Shown here: in pieces, positions 42,965-51,311 of the stretch
Layout of the letters: every line of letters begins with the position of its first letter
How positions within the stretch are numbered: position 1 is the stretch's first letter
Origin: CAYQJL01 sp964573295
GTDB lineage: Bacteria > Eisenbacteria > RBG-16-71-46 > CAIMUX01 > WJJG01
Length of the DNA stretch: 64,000 nucleotides
Direction: 5' to 3'
Assembly (NCBI GenBank): GCA_964573295.1
Contig: CAZNJE010000022.1
Location: 7,975-71,974 of the forward strand
Translations under genes and position numbers: made by a program
Notes under the pieces: model-generated
Database searches by the model: none
What the model saw: the letters and a program-made list of their open reading frames with translations, nothing else
What the model was told of the DNA's origin: nothing

Positions 42965-43666
42965 CTAGCGCGTCTCGCCCGGTTCCAGATCCGCAAGGCG
43001 CTCGGACGCCATGCGCCTGATCTCCTCGTTGTCGCTGGTCTCGGCCAGCAAGCTCCACAGCACCTTGGCCGTCTCCGGGTCGCCGGCCTTCTCGTAGGCC
43101 GCCGCCGCGAATCGGTGGGCGTAGGGCGCGGCGCCCTCGAGGTGAGCGGCGTTGTAGAAATTCCCCGCCGCCGACCGGTAGTCCTTCAGGGCCACGTACT
43201 GGAAGAAGCCGAGCTCGAAGCGCAGCTTCCATGAGCCCGGATTGCGATCGACTCCGCGCTGCAACAGCTCTTCGGCCTGCTCCAGATACCCGCCCTCGGA
43301 CATGACCAGAGCGGCGAACAGGTAGGCGTTCTCGAACTGCGGATCGGCATCGGTGAGCGTGAAGAACAGGTGCGGCGACAGCTGGTAACGCCGGTCGGTC
43401 TGCCGGTGCTTGCCGTAGTACTGAATCGCCTCCAACCACGCCAGGTCGGCCAGCAGCTGCGGGTGGCCGAGGCTCAGTTCCCGCAGCCATTCTCCGGAGG
43501 GGAAGAGCGCCAGCTCGCTCTGGTCGCGGATCGGAGGACGCGCGCCCGCCAACGCTTCACGCAGTGGAATCGATGCGGTCAACAAGACGATGGCCAGCGC
43601 GAGGTAGGCGAGGGCGTGTAGGTGCGCTCTTCTGCGCGGCTGCTTGTGTAGCGGGCTCCGCATCAT
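42965..43666 (-). CDS. Membrane-anchored TPR protein in the pil cluster
   Basis: A 233-residue protein with a basic N-terminus, a signal anchor (about 17-33, LAYLALAIVLLTASIPL) and a periplasmic TPR-like remainder (QFENAYLFAALVMSEGGYLE, LRFELGFFQYVALKDYRSAA then GNFYNAAH, YEKAGDPETAKVLWSLLAET). It sits between the ABC permease and pilD, a place where Myxococcus-type clusters carry accessory pilus genes. Function unknown; a role with the neighbouring ABC transporter is inferred from position only. Confidence 0.78.
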   Translation of the reverse strand: MMRSPLHKQPRRRAHLHALAYLALAIVLLTASIPLREALAGARPPIRDQSELALFPSGEWLRELSLGHPQLLADLAWLEAIQYYGKHRQTDRRYQLSPHLFFTLTDADPQFENAYLFAALVMSEGGYLEQAEELLQRGVDRNPGSWKLRFELGFFQYVALKDYRSAAGNFYNAAHLEGAAPYAHRFAAAAYEKAGDPETAKVLWSLLAETSDNEEIRRMASERLADLEPGETR

Positions 43667-43711
43667 CCCTACCTTCTGCGCTACCCGGCCGCGCGGCCGG
43701 AGCGTTGGTGC

Positions 43712-44479
43712 CTACGAAAACTCACGCCGCCGAAACACGAGACTGGCCACCGCCAAAACGGCCGCGCTGTAGACCAGCGCATAGAGGGTGGCCCACATCA
43801 AAGGCTCAGGCGCCACCGCTTGGCGGTGGATGACCTCGAGGGTGTAGCTGAAGAGGTCAAGACGGGGGACGACCAAGAACACCCCTTCCAACACCCCGGC
43901 CGCTGCCGCCCCGGGCAGCATCTCGGCGAACTCGAGGAGGCTGCCGGCGAGGTGACCGGTGACGAACAAGCCCAGCAGAAAAAAGGTTGCCAGCACCGGG
44001 CTCGTGAAGCAGGTCAAGAGCATCGTCAGCGCGGCCATGACCACGAGCTCGAGCCAGGCATAATACCCGGCCGCCAGAAGCGCCACGGTCAGGGGGTACC
44101 CAGAGACGGCCATGACCGCGGCCAGCAGGAGCACCATGACCGCCACGCTGAGACCGACCACCCCGGCCAGGCCCAGAAACTTCCCCACGACGAACGCCTC
44201 GCGCCGGAGCGGCTTGGCAAGCAGGATCAGAATCGTCTTGCGATCGATCTCGCGGTGCACCATGCGGGTGCCCAGCACGACCAGGAGCAGGAAGCCGATC
44301 AAGGCGATGCCGCCCAGTCCGAGATCTACGGTGAGGCGATAGCCTTCCCCCAGAGCCAGCGGCGCCAGGAGCCGCGAGGCACCCAGGAGCAGGATCGCGA
44401 AGCCCACCAACGCCAGGAAAGCCTTCTCACGCATCGCGTCCAGAACGGTGTGCCGGGCCAACGACCAGATGGCAGTCAT
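43712..44479 (-). CDS. ABC transporter permease, pil cluster (PilI-like position)
   Basis: Integral membrane protein of 255 residues with about six helices (ALVGFAILLLGASRLLAPLA, GGIALIGFLLLVVLG, VVGLSVAVMVLLLAAVMAVS, LELVVMAALTMLLTCFTSPV). It has the ABC-2-type signature EIDRKTILILLAKPLRREAF next to YVVGKF-like FVVGKFLG. The ATPase gene is 10 bp upstream. In M. xanthus, PilH/PilI form an ABC transporter encoded between pilA and pilD and needed for piliation; identical placement suggests the same role, but orthology is inferred. Confidence 0.85.
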   Translation of the reverse strand: MTAIWSLARHTVLDAMREKAFLALVGFAILLLGASRLLAPLALGEGYRLTVDLGLGGIALIGFLLLVVLGTRMVHREIDRKTILILLAKPLRREAFVVGKFLGLAGVVGLSVAVMVLLLAAVMAVSGYPLTVALLAAGYYAWLELVVMAALTMLLTCFTSPVLATFFLLGLFVTGHLAGSLLEFAEMLPGAAAAGVLEGVFLVVPRLDLFSYTLEVIHRQAVAPEPLMWATLYALVYSAAVLAVASLVFRRREFS

Positions 44480-44489
44480 CACCAACCTC

Positions 44490-45452
44490 CTACGCCGCGC
44501 GCCGCGCGCCTTTGCCGTCCTGGTTCTCGCGGATGACCCGTTCGAAAAAGCGCTCGAGGCCCTCGCGTTCCGGGGAGACGGCCACGATGGGCGCGCCCTC
44601 CCCCAGCAGCCGGCCCAGCGCGGCCGACACATCCGCCTTCGCCTGCGCGGGTACCTCCCAGGCCTCTTCCCCGTGACGAAGCGTTCGCGCGAGAACCCCG
44701 GGCGGGGCCGCGACGCGCCGGCCCCGATAGATGATCCTCACCCGGCCCTGATCCTCGCGCAACAGCTCGTCCAGGCTGCCATGCGCTAGAATCCGGCCGT
44801 CGGCCAGCAGCGCCACCCGATCGGCCAGCGATTCCACGTCAGGAAGCACGTGCGAGTTCAGCCAGACGGTCTTCCCTTCCGCCCGAAGACGCCGGATGAG
44901 ATCCTTCGTCGCCGCCCGCGCCTCGGGATCGAGGCCGCCGAGGGGTTCATCGAGCAAGAGCAGCTGCGGGTCCGCCAGGAGCGCGGCGGCCAGGGTCACT
45001 CGCTGCAGCCATCCGCGCGAGAGCTTGCGGACTCTCTGCCGGCGACGGCCTTCGAGACCGCATAGCTCGATGACCTCCATCCGGCGGGCACGGCGCTGGG
45101 CCGCCGGCAGCTCGCACAAGCCGGCCATGAAGTCCAACGTCTCGTCCACGGTGAGCGCGGGGTACAGGTACGGTTGCTCGGGCTGGTAGCCAACGCGTGC
45201 CCGGGCCCGGCGGTCGCCGAGCGGGTAGCCGAGCACGCTGCCCCGTCCGCTGTCGGGCCGCACCAGACCCAGGAGTAGCTTCATCAGCGTGGTCTTGCCC
45301 GCGCCATTGGGCCCCAGCAGGGCAAACACCTCCCCCGGCGCCACGCGGAGCGAGACATCCCGCAGCACGGGTACCGGCCTCCGGCGCAGCCCGGTTCGGA
45401 AGGTCTTGGCGAGGCCTTCGAAGCGAACCACATCCTGCTCGATCGTTGTCAT
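44490..45452 (-). CDS. ABC transporter ATP-binding protein, pil cluster (PilH-like position)
   Basis: ATPase of 320 residues for the adjacent permease. Walker A is LLGPNGAGKTTLMKLLLG, Q-loop VGYQPEQPYLYP, signature KLSRGWLQRVTLAAALL (SRGWLQR in place of SGGQxQR, a C-motif variant common in ABC-2 exporters), Walker B LLLLDEPLGGLDP, and the switch His in VWLNSHVLPDVE. The C-terminal about 90 residues are a DUF-like accessory domain. ATG at 45452 is chosen (GAGGA 6 nt upstream). It lies 19 bp after the second pilin. Confidence 0.92.
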   Translation of the reverse strand: MTTIEQDVVRFEGLAKTFRTGLRRRPVPVLRDVSLRVAPGEVFALLGPNGAGKTTLMKLLLGLVRPDSGRGSVLGYPLGDRRARARVGYQPEQPYLYPALTVDETLDFMAGLCELPAAQRRARRMEVIELCGLEGRRRQRVRKLSRGWLQRVTLAAALLADPQLLLLDEPLGGLDPEARAATKDLIRRLRAEGKTVWLNSHVLPDVESLADRVALLADGRILAHGSLDELLREDQGRVRIIYRGRRVAAPPGVLARTLRHGEEAWEVPAQAKADVSAALGRLLGEGAPIVAVSPEREGLERFFERVIRENQDGKGARRAA

Positions 45453-45471
45453 GCGCATTCCTCGCGTCCCC

Positions 45472-45861
45472 TCACCCGTTGGTGAGGGTGATGACAATAC
45501 GGTCAGCCCCATAGCCCTCCACCGTGTAGATGCGACCGTCGGTGCTGTAGCCGATGTTGCCGGGGCGCAGCTCCGGCGGTCCGATCACCGACGGTTCGCC
45601 CGTGAATGGATTGGGCGGATAGACCCCGCGGGGAAAGAGCCCCGGGGCCAGGTCGCCCAGCTCCGGCATGGCGCCGTCATGCGCGGCGGCCCAGTCCTCG
45701 ACCACCCGTTGCACCGTGCGCGCGTTCTGTCGCACCTGGAACTCGCGCTCCCGGTCTCGCCGGTTCACGAGTTGCGGAATCGCCAGCGACAGCAGGATAG
45801 CCGTCACCAGGATCACCACCCCGAGCTCGAGCAGGGTGTATCCGCGCGAAGCGCCTCGCAT
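45472..45861 (-). CDS. Second type IV pilin, paralogue-like of pilA
   Basis: Prepilin of 129 residues, the same length as PilA: leader of seven residues (MRGASRG), cleavage before Y8, E12 at mature position 5, helix YTLLELGVVILVTAILLSLA. The C-terminus IYTVEGYGADRIVITLTNG closely matches PilA's VYDVEGYGETAVVITLSNG, and both share NARTVQRVVEDW versus NAHSLQLVVEDF. The ATG at 45861 has GGGGAG 8 nt upstream. Tyr at mature position 1 is unusual for type IVa pilins. It lies downstream of pilA's terminator and upstream of the ABC genes. Confidence 0.88.
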   Translation of the reverse strand: MRGASRGYTLLELGVVILVTAILLSLAIPQLVNRRDREREFQVRQNARTVQRVVEDWAAAHDGAMPELGDLAPGLFPRGVYPPNPFTGEPSVIGPPELRPGNIGYSTDGRIYTVEGYGADRIVITLTNG

Positions 45862-46127
45862 GAACTCGTCTCCCCCCAAGTGGAGTACGCCTGAGCAGAA
45901 GTACGCCTGAGTAGAAGCACGCCTGGCCGGGGTTGCCCGGCAGGCCCCCTTGGATCACTCCCGTATCCCTGATCTCACACCCGACTGGATCACCGGCCGT
46001 GCATCTCCGCCTCATGCCCGAGTCTATCGACTGGCCGCCCCGACCCCGGCCTCATGCCCGAACGGACCGGCGAGCCGCTGCCCTCTATGATCGGCCGCCG
46101 AGGGGGGGGGCTTGAATCTGGGGCACG
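45862..46127. other. Spacer between pilA terminator and second pilin gene
   Basis: About 265 bp with no supported gene. It contains short repeats (AGTACGCCTGAG-type copies near 45884-45912 and CTCATGCCCGA copies near 46011-46057). A promoter for the second pilin-ABC unit would be expected here but I cannot point to one. Confidence 0.4.
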
Positions 46128-46163
46128 AAAAAGGGGCCAGACCCCTCGGAAGGGGCCTGGCCC
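46128..46163 (-). terminator. Intrinsic terminator of pilA
   Basis: On the minus strand GGGCCAGGCCCCT pairs with AGGGGTCTGGCCC (one mismatch) around TCCG, followed by a run of five T. It lies 24 bp past the pilA stop and explains high monocistronic pilA output. Confidence 0.85.
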
Positions 46164-46187
46164 GTCAGACCAACGAGTGCGGGGGGA

Positions 46188-46577
46188 CTAGCCGTTGCTC
46201 AGGGTGATCACCACTGCGGTCTCACCGTAGCCTTCGACATCGTAGACGCCCGCCGCCAGCGCATACCCAAGGTCGCCCTGGCTGAAACCAGGAGCCGCAA
46301 TACCGCAGGGATTGCCGGTGAACGGATTGGTCGGGAAGACGCCTCCCGGGAACAGAGCGGCCACGATGTCGGCCAGCGCCGGATAGGTCGCGCCGTTGCG
46401 TACACTGAAGTCCTCGACCACCAGCTGCAGGGAGTGCGCATTGGCCTTGACGCTACCTTCCTTGGCCCGATTGGTCATGGAGATGTAGTTGGGAATCGCG
46501 ATCGCTGCCAGAATGCCAATGATGACCACAACGATCATGAGCTCGATGAGGGTGAAACCCTTGTTACTGCGGAACAT
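46188..46577 (-). CDS. pilA: Major type IV pilin PilA
   Basis: Structural pilus subunit of 129 residues. Leader of seven residues (MFRSNKG), mature start F8 (to be N-methylated), E12, and canonical FTLIELMIVVVIIGILAAIA helix. After the helix come the short globular domain and the C-terminus VYDVEGYGETAVVITLSNG. Only one cysteine (NPCGIA) is visible, so the usual C-terminal disulfide loop is absent. ATG at 46577 follows GAGGAGGT. It has a sigma54 promoter and a strong terminator of its own, with pilR directly upstream. Confidence 0.95.
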   Translation of the reverse strand: MFRSNKGFTLIELMIVVVIIGILAAIAIPNYISMTNRAKEGSVKANAHSLQLVVEDFSVRNGATYPALADIVAALFPGGVFPTNPFTGNPCGIAAPGFSQGDLGYALAAGVYDVEGYGETAVVITLSNG

Positions 46578-46677
46578 CTCAAACACCTCCTCTTCGTGGT
46601 ACCTCACACGTGGCCGTCTGGCGGCATCGTGTGAGGTCGACCACACTCCGCTCAGACAACCGTTCTTGTCCCTTTGT

Positions 46678-46695
46678 ATGCAGTCCCCGTGCCAG
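46678..46695 (-). promoter_or_regulatory. Sigma54 (-24/-12) promoter of pilA
   Basis: On the minus strand CTGGCACGGGGACTGCAT gives GG-N10-GC with a full TGGCAC -24 element and TGCA at -12. It lies about 100 bp upstream of the pilA start, so the leader is about 90 nt. PilR, an NtrC-family activator, is encoded immediately upstream. Confidence 0.88.
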
Positions 46696-46805
46696 CAAAG
46701 GCTGACGCGGAGGACAATTTCTAACTGCTTCACTTTCAGAGAGTTGGAACGTTTGGACCCCCCCGGCGATCCCGCTCTCGTCCCCTCCGTTCGGCGCGCC
46801 GGCGA

Positions 46806-46885
46806 TGCAGTCTGCAAGCGGGGTGTTCAAGTTGCGAACGCTCGCTGCAATCTGCGAACGCAGGCGTCCGGACGTGCAGTCTGCA
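46806..46885 (-). promoter_or_regulatory. Upstream activating sites, candidate PilR binding palindromes
   Basis: Two exact TGCAGTCTGCA palindromes (46806-46816 and 46875-46885) and a near copy TGCAATCTGCG (46846-46856) lie 110-210 bp upstream of the -24/-12 promoter, the usual enhancer distance for a sigma54 activator. Confidence 0.6.
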
Positions 46886-46889
46886 TGCA

Positions 46890-48287
46890 TCAGGCCGCCT
46901 CGGCCTCGGCCTGCGGCCCGTTGTCGGATTGCTTGTCGGTCATGTCGTAGCCGACCAGCTTCCGGTAGAGGGTCGAGGCATTGATGCCCAGGATCTCGGC
47001 TGCACGCTTCTTCTGCCAGCCGGTGTGGTTGAGTACCTTGAGGATGTACTCCTTCTCGAGCTCCTCGAGGCTCATCGTCGGGCTGTCGACGATGAAGCTG
47101 CCCTTGCGCGTCGGCCCTTGCACCACCTGTTCGGGCAAATCTTCCATGCCGATCTGATCGTGCTCACTCAGAATGACCGCCCGTTCGATGACGTTCTCGA
47201 GCTCGCGGACATTGCCCGGCCAGTCGTAGCGCATGAGGCAATCCATGACCTCGCGCGAGAGGGTCTTGAGACCGTTGGGGCCGGGGAAGCGCGCCAGAAA
47301 GTGATCGGCCAGAAGCGCGATGTCGTCCCGGCGCTGGCGCAAGGGCGGCAACCGCACCGGAATCACGTTGAGCCGGTAGAAGAGGTCGTGGCGGAAACGG
47401 CCCTCGCTGACCTCCTTCTCCAGGTCGCTGTTCGTGGCGGCCACCAGGCGGACGTCGATCTTGAGCGCTTCGTTGGCCCCGATCGGGATGATTTCCCGTT
47501 CTTGCAGGGCCCGCAGCAGCTTCACCTGGGTGGCCGGCGCCATCTCGCCCACCTCGTCGAGAAAGAAGGTGCCGCCTTCGCAGACGACGAAGTGCCCGGG
47601 CTGGTCCTTGACCGCTCCGGTGAACGAGCCCTTCTTGTGGCCGAAGAGCGTACTCTCGAGCAGATCCTTGTGCAGCGCTCCGCAGTTGATCGACAGGAAG
47701 GGGCCCTTCGCCCGCTGGCTACGGTAGTGAATCTCGCGCGCGATCAGCTCCTTGCCCGTGCCGCTCTCGCCGAAGATCAGCACGGTCGCGTTGGTGACGG
47801 CCACCTTCTCGACCATCTTGTAGACCTTGAGCATCTCTTCGGAGCGGCCGATCAGCCGCCGATCCTCGTGACGCTTCTTGAGCTGCCACTTGAGAACCTC
47901 GTTCTCCGACCGCACCCGGCTCATGGCGAGCGCGTTGCCCACCGCCAGCAGGATCTCCTCGTTGCGGGCGCTCTTCTCGACGAGCTGGAAGGCACCTCGC
48001 CGGATCGCCTCGGCCGCCACCTTCTCGGTACCGTAGGCGGTCAAGATCACCACCGGCAGGTCGGGGTACTTGGCGTGCATCCCATCGAGGACGCTCAACC
48101 CATCGACCCCCGGCATCTTCAGGTCGGTGATGACCAGATCGAAGCTGTCGCGATCGAGCCGGCTGATGCCGTCGGCTCCATTCTCGAGCGCGGTGACCTC
48201 GTACCCTTCGCTGACCAGGAGCATGCTCAGGAAGCGGCGCATGCTATCTTCGTCATCGATGACCAGTATGCGGTGCTTACGATCCAT
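46890..48287 (-). CDS. pilR: NtrC-family response regulator PilR
   Basis: Sigma54-dependent activator of 465 residues. The receiver (about 5-120) has the phospho-acceptor in VITDLKMPGVDG and K in LVEKSARN. The AAA+ domain has Walker A FGESGTGKELIAREIH, the sigma54-contact loop GSFTGAVKD (Ser replaces Ala of GAFTGA), Walker B GGTFFLDEVGEM and YDWPGNVRELENVIER. The C-terminal Fis-type helix-turn-helix is KRAAEILGINASTLYRKL. ATG at 48287 is preferred over GTG at 48308. It sits between pilS and pilA and should drive pilA. Confidence 0.94.
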   Translation of the reverse strand: MDRKHRILVIDDEDSMRRFLSMLLVSEGYEVTALENGADGISRLDRDSFDLVITDLKMPGVDGLSVLDGMHAKYPDLPVVILTAYGTEKVAAEAIRRGAFQLVEKSARNEEILLAVGNALAMSRVRSENEVLKWQLKKRHEDRRLIGRSEEMLKVYKMVEKVAVTNATVLIFGESGTGKELIAREIHYRSQRAKGPFLSINCGALHKDLLESTLFGHKKGSFTGAVKDQPGHFVVCEGGTFFLDEVGEMAPATQVKLLRALQEREIIPIGANEALKIDVRLVAATNSDLEKEVSEGRFRHDLFYRLNVIPVRLPPLRQRRDDIALLADHFLARFPGPNGLKTLSREVMDCLMRYDWPGNVRELENVIERAVILSEHDQIGMEDLPEQVVQGPTRKGSFIVDSPTMSLEELEKEYILKVLNHTGWQKKRAAEILGINASTLYRKLVGYDMTDKQSDNGPQAEAEAA

Positions 48288-48363
48288 GCCCCATCCGTCA
48301 TGTGCCACAGCTGTGCCACGGTGTCGGTTGTGAATTCATGCGGTTCTTCGGGGACGATGCGCG

Positions 48364-50091
48364 TCAGGCCGCCGCGGGATCCTGTTCCCGTGGGGTAGGA
48401 CCGTCGACCGGCAAGTCGACGAAGACTCCTCCGCCCGCGGCCGGTCTCTCCCCGAACCCGATCCGGCCCTCGTGCTCATGAACGCCGCGCTGGGCGATCG
48501 CCAGGCCGAGCCCGCTCCCGGCCGGCTTGGTGGTGCAGAAGGGCCGGAAGGCCTCCTCTTCGCTCACTCCCTGAAGCCCCGGTCCCTCGTCGCACACCCA
48601 CACCCGGACCCACGCCCGGCCTTCCTGCGCCAGGCTTTCCAGCCAGACGCGCACGGTGCCACCGGGAACCGCCTCGAATGCGTTGAGCAGAAGATTCCGA
48701 AAGACTTGCCGTAACCACTCCCGATCCCCGTAGATCCCGAGCCCGGTAGCCCCCACCACCTCCAACCCCGCGGAATCCAACGTCTTCCCCACGGCCAGCG
48801 CCCGCGCCTCCTGCCTGATAAAATCTTCGAGATCGATCCATTCCAACTTCAACGTTTTGTCCCGGGACAGGGTCAGGAACTGGCTGAGGAACGCCTCGAG
48901 CGAGTCGGCCTCGCGCTCGATCAACTCGAAGACCGCCTGGGTCTGTTCGCCGATCGCGCCCATCCGTTGGAGCAGGTCCACTGAACCGCTGATCGGTTTG
49001 AGCGAGTTGCGCATCTCGTGCGCCAGCCCCGCCGAGAGCTCACCGATCATGGCCATGCGCTCGCGTTCACCGGCCTTACGTTCGAGGGCCTTGCGCGCGG
49101 ACATGTCCCAGAAGAGCCCGACCGCCCCACGGGTTCGCCCCTGCGGGTCGATGACCGGAGTCACCTTGACCCAGGCGGGAAAGTCGCCTCCGTCCGAACG
49201 GGTGAGCACGCACTCGGTGTCGCACGCTTCGCGGCCCGGTCCGAGCGAGGCCCGCAGGTGGCTGAACAGCGCCTGGTTCGCGCCGACCAACCTCGCCGGC
49301 AGCACGGTCGCCGACTCGGGGAGTCTAAGCAGGTGCCTCGCCTCCGGGTTCAGCGAGCGCAGCAGGCCGTCGGCATCCACCGCCACTAAGCCGCAGCCCA
49401 TGCTCTCGACGATCCGGTCGGTGCTCAGGCGGATTTCCTCGAGCGCGACGCGGGTTTCCGCCGCCTCCCGGAGGGTGTTCGCCATGCGCTGGGCAAGCCA
49501 TCCGGCGGCCGCACCCATGGATCCGAAGAAGAGGCCGTGGAATCCAACGCGCATCCACAGCCCGGCGACGGTTACGCTCGCGGGCCGGTCGGCGAACGCC
49601 ATCAATCCATAGAGCCCGGCGGTCAGAATGCCGCTGAAGAATCCGAAGCGGGCATGGGCCACCAGTCCAGCGGCCAGAACGGGCAGCGCAAGAAGCAGAA
49701 GGGTGGGGCTGTGGATCGAGCCGCTGGCATGGACGGCCAGCGCGGCGGCGAGGGCGTCGCCCAGTAGTGTGGCGCGCAGGAGAATCCCTTGGCCGGCACC
49801 TTCACGCTGACGATGCAGCCACCAGCTGCTCGCAACGGTCCAGAGCATGATGGCGAAGGCCGGCAGCCGGGAACCGTCCTCCCCGATCCAGACGCTCTCG
49901 AGTGCCGCGAGCAAGACGATGAAGGCCCCGATCACGGCGCGAACGAGGATGATCCGCCGGGGCACTCGCGCTGGCCCGTGCGGTCCCCCCGGGTGCGCCC
50001 CCCCCGGGTTCGCCTCCCCCCTGTGCGGGGGCGGCGGCCCGGGGCCGGGCTCCGGCGAACGGGCGGCCGATGCCCGGTCCGGCACGATCAA
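48364..50091 (-). CDS. pilS: Pilus sensor histidine kinase PilS
   Basis: Inner-membrane kinase of 575 residues partnering PilR. A proline-rich N-terminus precedes about six helices (about 45-205, RAVIGAFIVLLAALESVW to VGFHGLFFGSMGAAAGWL), a PAS domain (about 230-345), the H box ELSAGLAHEMRNSLKPISG, N box VFRNLLLNAFEA, G1 VCDEGPGL and G2 GSGLGLAIAQRG. All catalytic motifs are intact, unlike the sensor at 17,305. The start is TTG at 50091 overlapping the pilC stop as TTGA; GTG at 50085 has better spacing to GGAGG and is an alternative. Confidence 0.92.
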   Translation of the reverse strand: MIVPDRASAARSPEPGPGPPPPHRGEANPGGAHPGGPHGPARVPRRIILVRAVIGAFIVLLAALESVWIGEDGSRLPAFAIMLWTVASSWWLHRQREGAGQGILLRATLLGDALAAALAVHASGSIHSPTLLLLALPVLAAGLVAHARFGFFSGILTAGLYGLMAFADRPASVTVAGLWMRVGFHGLFFGSMGAAAGWLAQRMANTLREAAETRVALEEIRLSTDRIVESMGCGLVAVDADGLLRSLNPEARHLLRLPESATVLPARLVGANQALFSHLRASLGPGREACDTECVLTRSDGGDFPAWVKVTPVIDPQGRTRGAVGLFWDMSARKALERKAGERERMAMIGELSAGLAHEMRNSLKPISGSVDLLQRMGAIGEQTQAVFELIEREADSLEAFLSQFLTLSRDKTLKLEWIDLEDFIRQEARALAVGKTLDSAGLEVVGATGLGIYGDREWLRQVFRNLLLNAFEAVPGGTVRVWLESLAQEGRAWVRVWVCDEGPGLQGVSEEEAFRPFCTTKPAGSGLGLAIAQRGVHEHEGRIGFGERPAAGGGVFVDLPVDGPTPREQDPAAA

Positions 50092-51311
50092 TGCCCTCCG
50101 CTGCCCGCCACCACGTTGATCAGCTTGAACATGGGCAGGTACATCGCCACGACCATGCCGCCGACCGCTACGCCCATGACCACGATCATGACCGGCTCGA
50201 TGATCGAGGTCAGCGTCTCGACGGCCGTATTGACCTCTTCGTCGTAGAAGTTGGCGATTTTCTCGAGCATCTTGTCCAGCGCGCCCGTCTCCTCCCCGAC
50301 CGAGATCATCTGCACCACCATCGGCGGAAACACCCCGGCTTCTTTCAACGGCTGGGCGATGGTTTCACCCTCGCGGATGCTGGTCTTGGTGGCCATGATC
50401 GCCTCTTCGATGATCTTGTTGCCAGCGGTGCGGGCGGTGATATCGAGCCCGGAGAGAATGGCCACCCCGCTACTGATCATCGTACCCAGCGTGCGCGTGA
50501 AGCGGGCGATCGAGCCCTTGCGCAGCAGGTCGCCGATCACCGGCGACTTGAGCAGGAGCTGGTCGATCTGGCGCCCACCTCGCTCGGTCTTGCGGTAGCG
50601 CTTCAGCGCGACGACGAGGACGACGATAGCACCCACGATGACATACCACGTCTGCTTCAAGAAATCGCTCGCGTTCACCACGAGCTGCGTGGGCAAGGGC
50701 AACTCGCCGCCGAAATCGTCGAAGACGTCCGCGAAGACCGGGATGATGAAGAGCAGCATGAAGAGCATCGCCCCACCGGCGACCGACATCACGACCGCCG
50801 GATAGGTCATTGCGCTCTTGATCTTGCGCTTCAGGGCCTCGGCCTTCTCGATGTAGGTAGCCAGGCGCTGGAGGATCTTGTCCAGAATACCGCCGGCCTC
50901 GCCCGCGTCGACCATGTTGACGTAGAGCGAATCGAAGGCATGGGGATGCTTCGCCATCGCTTCGGCCAGCGTGGTACCGGCTTCCACATCGTGCATGACG
51001 TCCTGGATGATCGAGCGGAAGTTACCATCGTCGGTTTGCTTCGAGAGGATGTCCAGACACTGCACCAGCGGAAGTCCGGAGTCGATCATGGTCGAGAACT
51101 GCCGGGTGAAGATCGCCAGGTCACGCCCGCGCACACCGCGCTTGCCCTTGCCGAAGCTGAAGGAGACGCCCTTCGCCTTCGGGCGCACCTGCGTGACGAT
51201 GATCCGCTTGCGGCGCAGTTGCGCCAGCGCGTCATCGCGGTCCTGGGCCTCCATTTCGCCGGAGCGGACCTCGCCTGCGGCGGTCCGTCCTTTCCAGGTA
51301 AAGACGCTCAT
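50088..51311 (-). CDS. pilC: Type IV pilus inner-membrane platform protein PilC
   Basis: Polytopic GspF-family platform (407 residues) on which PilB and PilT act. Two homologous cytoplasmic domains are visible (ARQFSTMIDSGLPLVQCLDI-like FTRQFSTMIDSGLPLVQCL, and FTRTLGTMISSGVAILSGLD). There are three membrane segments (VVMSVAGGAMLFMLLFIIPV, VIVGAIVVLVVAL, VMIVVMGVAVGGMVVAMYL). EAGGILDKILQRLATY and ETGALDKMLEKIANFYDEEV are the family repeats. ATG overlaps the pilT stop as ATGA. Confidence 0.96.
   Translation of the reverse strand: MSVFTWKGRTAAGEVRSGEMEAQDRDDALAQLRRKRIIVTQVRPKAKGVSFSFGKGKRGVRGRDLAIFTRQFSTMIDSGLPLVQCLDILSKQTDDGNFRSIIQDVMHDVEAGTTLAEAMAKHPHAFDSLYVNMVDAGEAGGILDKILQRLATYIEKAEALKRKIKSAMTYPAVVMSVAGGAMLFMLLFIIPVFADVFDDFGGELPLPTQLVVNASDFLKQTWYVIVGAIVVLVVALKRYRKTERGGRQIDQLLLKSPVIGDLLRKGSIARFTRTLGTMISSGVAILSGLDITARTAGNKIIEEAIMATKTSIREGETIAQPLKEAGVFPPMVVQMISVGEETGALDKMLEKIANFYDEEVNTAVETLTSIIEPVMIVVMGVAVGGMVVAMYLPMFKLINVVAGSGGH

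Larger units (their letters stand above)
46590..46889. other. pilR-pilA intergenic control region
   Basis: About 300 bp with no gene. It contains the pilA leader (about 90 nt), a -24/-12 promoter and three upstream palindromic or near-palindromic sites. This is the classical layout of an enhancer-dependent promoter. Confidence 0.85.
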
